Shown here piece by piece: positions 60,527-64,000 of a stretch of DNA of 64,000 nucleotides. Location: contig CANFOQ010000004.1 of NCBI GenBank assembly GCA_947448745.1, positions 18,420 to 82,419 of the forward strand. Direction: 5' to 3'. Origin of the DNA: Comamonadaceae bacterium. GTDB taxonomy: Bacteria; Pseudomonadota; Gammaproteobacteria; Burkholderiales; Burkholderiaceae_C. The position numbers were made by a program, and so were the translations under genes. Each line of letters begins with the position of its first letter. Position 1 is the first letter of the stretch. The notes beneath the pieces are model-generated. The model ran no database searches. It was not told where the DNA came from and saw only the letters and a program-made list of their open reading frames with translations.

Positions 60527-60555
60527 GCTTATGAAGGGCTTATGCACAGGCTTAT
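60527..60555. promoter_or_regulatory. Helically phased GCTTAT repeats with DnaA-box-like site upstream of dnaB
   Basis: GCTTAT occurs three times at 60527, 60538 and 60550, spaced 11 and 12 bases, about one helical turn. The middle copy is part of TTATGCACA (60540-60548), one base off the DnaA box TTATCCACA. The cluster ends about 55 bases before the dnaB start. DnaA control of dnaB is an inference. Confidence 0.5.
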
Positions 60556-60608
60556 CCCATGACAAATTTCGTGCATTTCTATAGGATTGCTTTTTTAAAA
60601 GGTCATTG

Positions 60609-62015
60609 ATGTCTGTTGGATTTACAAACGAAGAAAACGACTTGTCGAGCATGGATCGGCAAGTGGCGCAACTGCGAATCCCGCCCCATTCTTTAGAAGC
60701 AGAGGCCAGCGTGTTGGGCGGTTTGTTGCTGGACAACAGCGCTTGGGACCGCGTGGGCGACCTGTTGTCCGACAGGGATTTCTACCGGTACGAACACCGC
60801 CTGGTGTTCAACGCCGTCAGTACGCTGGTGAACACCAACCGTGCAGCCGACGTCATCACTGTCTTCGAGAACCTGCAAAACCTGGGCAAGGCCGAAGAAA
60901 TTGGCGGACTGGCTTATTTGAATTCGCTCGCGCAGTACGTGCCAAGTTCAGCCAATATTCGGCGCTACGCCGAAATTGTTCGCGAACGGGCCATTCTGCG
61001 AAAGCTGGTGAGTGTCAGCGACGAAATCGCCACCACCGCCCTCAACACCAATGGTCGCCCAGTGCCCACCATCTTGGATGAAGCCGAACAGAAAATCTTC
61101 AACATCGGTGAAGAAGGCTCGCGCATGCGCCAGGGCTTCCAGTCCATGGGCAACCTGGTGGTCGAGTTGCTCGACCGCGTCGAGGAGATGTCGCAAAACC
61201 CGAATGACATCACCGGCGTGCCGACTGGTTTCTTCGATTTAGACCGCATGACCTCAGGCATGCAAGCCGGTGATTTGATCGTGCTGGCAGCACGGCCTTC
61301 CATGGGCAAGACGGCCTTGGCCATCAACATCGCTGAAAACGTGGCCTTGAAAGAAGGTTTGCCTGTAGCGGTGTTTTCAATGGAGATGGGTGCCTCCCAA
61401 TTGGCCATTCGCATTGTGGGCTCGATTGGCCGCATTGACCAAGGCCGTTTGCGCACAGGCAAATTGCAAGACGAAGAATGGCCCCGTTTGGCCGAGGCTG
61501 TTGAGCGTTTGCGCACCGTGTCTTTGTCGATTGATGAAACGCCTGGCCTGACGCCGAGTGAACTTCGCGCCAGTGCCCGTCGCTTGGCCCGCAACTGCGG
61601 CAAGCTGGGCCTGGTGGTGGTGGATTACTTGCAGTTGATGAGTGGCAGCAGTGGCGGCGACGGCGACAACCGGGCCACCGAATTGGGTGAAATTTCCCGC
61701 GGCTTGAAGATGCTGGCCAAAGAACTGCAATGCCCCGTGATCGCCTTGTCTCAGCTCAACCGTGGTGTCGAACAACGCACCGACAAGCGCCCCATGATGA
61801 GCGACTTGCGCGAGTCAGGTGCGATTGAACAAGATGCGGATGTGATCATGTTCATCTACCGCGATGACTACTACAACAAAGACTCGAAAGAGCCGGGTGT
61901 GGCTGAAATCATCATCGGCAAACAGCGCAATGGACCCACGGGTACTGTGAAGCTCACCTTCCTCAAACCCATCACCAAGTTCGAGTCTTACGCGGGTGGC
62001 AGTACCGACTATTGA
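60609..62015 (+). CDS. dnaB: Replicative DNA helicase DnaB
   Basis: This hexameric fork helicase (468 aa) has an N-terminal helical domain (P-P-H-S-L-E-A-E-A-S-V-L-G-G-L-L-L-D). RecA-like C-terminal motifs include Walker A A-A-R-P-S-M-G-K-T-A-L-A near residues 219-230 and Walker B L-V-V-V-D-Y-L-Q-L-M. E-I-S-R-G-L-K follows with the arginine finger region. No intein is present. The ATG at 60609 is preferred over an adjoining TTG. Confidence 0.96.
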   Translation: MSVGFTNEENDLSSMDRQVAQLRIPPHSLEAEASVLGGLLLDNSAWDRVGDLLSDRDFYRYEHRLVFNAVSTLVNTNRAADVITVFENLQNLGKAEEIGGLAYLNSLAQYVPSSANIRRYAEIVRERAILRKLVSVSDEIATTALNTNGRPVPTILDEAEQKIFNIGEEGSRMRQGFQSMGNLVVELLDRVEEMSQNPNDITGVPTGFFDLDRMTSGMQAGDLIVLAARPSMGKTALAINIAENVALKEGLPVAVFSMEMGASQLAIRIVGSIGRIDQGRLRTGKLQDEEWPRLAEAVERLRTVSLSIDETPGLTPSELRASARRLARNCGKLGLVVVDYLQLMSGSSGGDGDNRATELGEISRGLKMLAKELQCPVIALSQLNRGVEQRTDKRPMMSDLRESGAIEQDADVIMFIYRDDYYNKDSKEPGVAEIIIGKQRNGPTGTVKLTFLKPITKFESYAGGSTDY

Positions 62016-62018
62016 GGG

Positions 62019-63671
62019 TTAGAGCACTTCGCTGGCGAAGTCTGCCAGCCTGGAGCGCTCGCCACGCGCCAAAGTGATGTGACCGCCGTGGGGCCAGCCC
62101 TTGAAGCGATCGACTGCAAACGTCAGGCCCGATGAACCTTCGGTGAGGTAGGGCGTGTCGATTTGCGCGATGTTGCCCATGCAAATAATTTTGGTGCCAG
62201 GACCTGCACGTGTGATCAAGGTTTTCATTTGCTTGGGCGTCAAGTTTTGCGCCTCGTCAATGATCACAAACTTGTTCAAGAAGGTGCGACCGCGCATGAA
62301 GTTCAAGCTCTTGATCTTGATCTTGCTGCGGATCAATTCATTGGTCGCGGCGCGACCCCATTCGCCTGCACTGGTATCGGTTTTGCCAAGGACTTCCAAG
62401 TTGTCGTCCAAGGCACCCATCCAAGGTCCCATTTTTTCTTCTTCGGTGCCTGGCAAAAAACCAATGTCTTCACCCACACTCACGGTGGCGCGGGTGACGA
62501 TGATTTCGGTGTAACGGCGGTCATCCAGGACTTGCAACAAACCCGTGGCCAAGGCCAACAAGGTTTTGCCGGTGCCAGCGGTGCCAGTGAGTGTGACGAA
62601 GTCAATGTCCGGGTCCATCAACATGTTGAGCGCAAAGTTTTGCTCGCGATTGCGCGAGGTGACACCCCAGACTGCGTTTTTGATGTGGCTGAAATCCTTC
62701 AAGGTTTTCATCACGGCGGTTTTGCCACGAATCTCGGTGACGCGGGCGTACAAACTCGGCTCGCCTGGCGACTCGAAATAGACAAACTGGTTGATGTGCA
62801 TGTTGGCCACCACCGGACCACCAATGCGGTAGAAGGTCTGGCCACCGGCTTGCCAGCTCTCAACCGTTTTCGCTTGCTTGGACCAAAAATCGGGCGCCAG
62901 CGCCATGGAGCCGGAATACAGCAAGTCGCCGTCTTCAAGCGTTTTGTCGTTTTGGTAGTCCTCGGCTGGCAAACCCAGTGCGCGGGCTTTGACGCGCATG
63001 TTGATGTCTTTGGAGACCAGCACCACTTGGCGGGGCGCATGCAATTGCCCCAGCGCCTGCACAACGCCCAGAATTTGGTTGTCGGCCTTGCCTTGGGGCA
63101 AGCTTGAAGGCAATTCAACCGTGAGCGGCGTGGTTTGGAAAAAAAGCTTGCCACCGACTTCAATATGGCCTGTGCCACTGAGTGACAAACCTTGCTCGAT
63201 GTTGTCGTGGCTGGCACTGACCAAGGCGTCCAGGGTGCGACTGGTTTGACGCGCATTCCGCGCCACCTCGGTCATGCCTTTTTTGTGGTTGTCGAGTTCT
63301 TCGAGCACCACCATGGGCAAGAACACGTCGTGCTCTTCAAAGCGGAACAAACACATGGGGTCGTGCATCAAGACATTGGTGTCGAGCACAAACAACTTGC
63401 GCGGGCCGCTTGGTTTTTTCAGGCGTTGAGGCGTAGGGGTGGGCGCTGCTTCTAAGCCGTGGTCTTCCGGCATCTGATGCGCCTTGGCTTTGCTGTGTCG
63501 TTTGGGGGGCGAGGGGCGTTTGCTGCTGGCTTGTCGGGGCTTGTCAGCGGACAAAGCGGCACCCGCTTGCTGCTCATCCTTGGGAGATGAAGCACGGGCT
63601 GCGGTTGAAGGGCCAGACGCGCCCAAGCGAATCAAGTCTGCACGCTTGCGTGGGGCAGGGGGGAGCGGCAT
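62019..63671 (-). CDS. PhoH family ATPase with N-terminal PIN domain
   Basis: This 550-residue protein has a basic, low-complexity N terminus (about 1-90). A PIN domain (about 92-230) starts K-L-F-V-L-D-T-N-V-L-M-H-D-P. The PhoH ATPase domain (about 300-550) has Walker A L-T-G-T-A-G-T-G-K-T-L-L-A-L-A and Walker B I-I-D-E-A-Q-N-L-T-P. Such PIN-PhoH proteins (PhoH2 type) act as RNA helicase/ribonucleases and may derive from toxin modules. It follows bcp by 5 bases, so the pair is probably cotranscribed. Confidence 0.93.
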   Translation of the reverse strand: MPLPPAPRKRADLIRLGASGPSTAARASSPKDEQQAGAALSADKPRQASSKRPSPPKRHSKAKAHQMPEDHGLEAAPTPTPQRLKKPSGPRKLFVLDTNVLMHDPMCLFRFEEHDVFLPMVVLEELDNHKKGMTEVARNARQTSRTLDALVSASHDNIEQGLSLSGTGHIEVGGKLFFQTTPLTVELPSSLPQGKADNQILGVVQALGQLHAPRQVVLVSKDINMRVKARALGLPAEDYQNDKTLEDGDLLYSGSMALAPDFWSKQAKTVESWQAGGQTFYRIGGPVVANMHINQFVYFESPGEPSLYARVTEIRGKTAVMKTLKDFSHIKNAVWGVTSRNREQNFALNMLMDPDIDFVTLTGTAGTGKTLLALATGLLQVLDDRRYTEIIVTRATVSVGEDIGFLPGTEEEKMGPWMGALDDNLEVLGKTDTSAGEWGRAATNELIRSKIKIKSLNFMRGRTFLNKFVIIDEAQNLTPKQMKTLITRAGPGTKIICMGNIAQIDTPYLTEGSSGLTFAVDRFKGWPHGGHITLARGERSRLADFASEVL

Positions 63672-63676
63672 TGAAA

Positions 63677-64000
63677 TCAGGCAGAAGCGGTGGAGGCTTT
63701 TTTCAGTGCTTTGACCGCTTTGAGAACTTCGTCAACGTGGCCAGGAACTTTCAGACCGCGCCATTCTTGTTTCAAGAGGCCATCAGCGCCGACCAAGAAG
63801 GTGCTGCGTTCGATGCCTTTGACTTTTTTGCCGTACATGATCTTGTTTTTGACGACGCCAAACATGTGACACATTTTTTCTTCGGTGTCCGCGATCAGCT
63901 CGAAGGGCAGTTCAAGTTTTTCTTTGAAGCTGTCGTGCGAGCGCATGTTGTCGCGTGACACACCGAAGATGACCGCGCCGGCTTTGGTGAAATCTTTGAA
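63677..64000 (-). CDS. bcp: Thiol peroxidase Bcp (partial, runs off right edge)
   Basis: This is the C-terminal 107 residues of a peroxiredoxin of the BCP/PrxQ group. The visible part reads from F-T-K-A-G-A-V-I-F-G-V-S-R-D-N, through F-E-L-I-A-D-T-E-E-K-M-C and R-S-T-F-L-V-G-A-D-G, to V-K-A-L-K-K. The catalytic N-terminal cysteine region lies outside the window. It reduces hydroperoxides with thioredoxin electrons, for example from trxA at 39.6 kb. It precedes phoH on the same strand. Confidence 0.93.
   Translation of the reverse strand, partial: FKDFTKAGAVIFGVSRDNMRSHDSFKEKLELPFELIADTEEKMCHMFGVVKNKIMYGKKVKGIERSTFLVGADGLLKQEWRGLKVPGHVDEVLKAVKALKKASTASA

Overview
The window is a dense chromosomal segment of a betaproteobacterium. 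It is most likely a member of Burkholderiales, family Comamonadaceae (Limnohabitans- or Rhodoferax-like). This is inferred from protein character and gene order (DUF934 next to cysI, trxA-rho-rpmE2, surE-pcm-nlpD-rlmD, rpsF-priB-rpsR-rplI-dnaB, pepA-holC), not from a database search. There is no rRNA, prophage, insertion sequence or CRISPR array. Two tRNA genes are present (Val-TAC and His-GTG). After start-codon correction no stretch longer than about 260 bases lacks a gene.

Layout. Positions 1-10,000 form a sulfur-assimilation locus. On the minus strand are a sulfite exporter, the sulfite reductase cysI, a DUF934 protein and the first codons of what is probably cysH. On the plus strand are the sulfate ABC transporter cysT-cysW-cysA, an O-acetylhomoserine sulfhydrylase, the sulfate-binding protein and an OprP-like anion porin. 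Positions 10,000-18,000 hold mnmC2-like, yggX, dsbB, argA and a very large hrpA helicase gene. Two adjacent toxin-antitoxin modules (VapC/FitA type and HigBA) follow at 17.9-19.3 kb. Then come cysB, cbiX and lptG-lptF on the minus strand, and pepA-holC and an orphan livK on the plus strand. Positions 26,400-34,800 hold the complete phosphate-starvation system: ppx divergent from pstSCAB-phoU-phoB-phoR, with Pho boxes between them. Next are a MATE exporter with a GT39-like membrane protein, rpmE2-rho-trxA, dnaE, pgsA, an HU gene, tRNA-Val, ppiD, tRNA-His, an aminotransferase and yggT. The last third carries surE-pcm-nlpD-rlmD (rpoS is missing from its usual place), a BI-1 protein, ppsR/ppsA, rpsF-priB-rpsR-rplI-dnaB, phoH and the 3' part of bcp.

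How it fits together. The regulator CysB is encoded 10 kb from its presumed targets. A GCATAAG-containing motif occurs upstream of cysT, upstream of sbp and, as an inverted repeat, directly upstream of cysB, which suggests one regulon with autoregulation. PhoB/PhoR probably control pst and ppx through boxes seen in both orientations.

The most unusual signal is inside hrpA. A 56-bp near-perfect palindrome is present in three well-preserved copies plus decayed ones, all read in frame as the peptide GSDPDFAKQNSGSDPNF. It sits at two separate places in the helicase and looks like a palindromic mobile element tolerated inside coding sequence, comparable in logic to Rickettsia palindromic elements.
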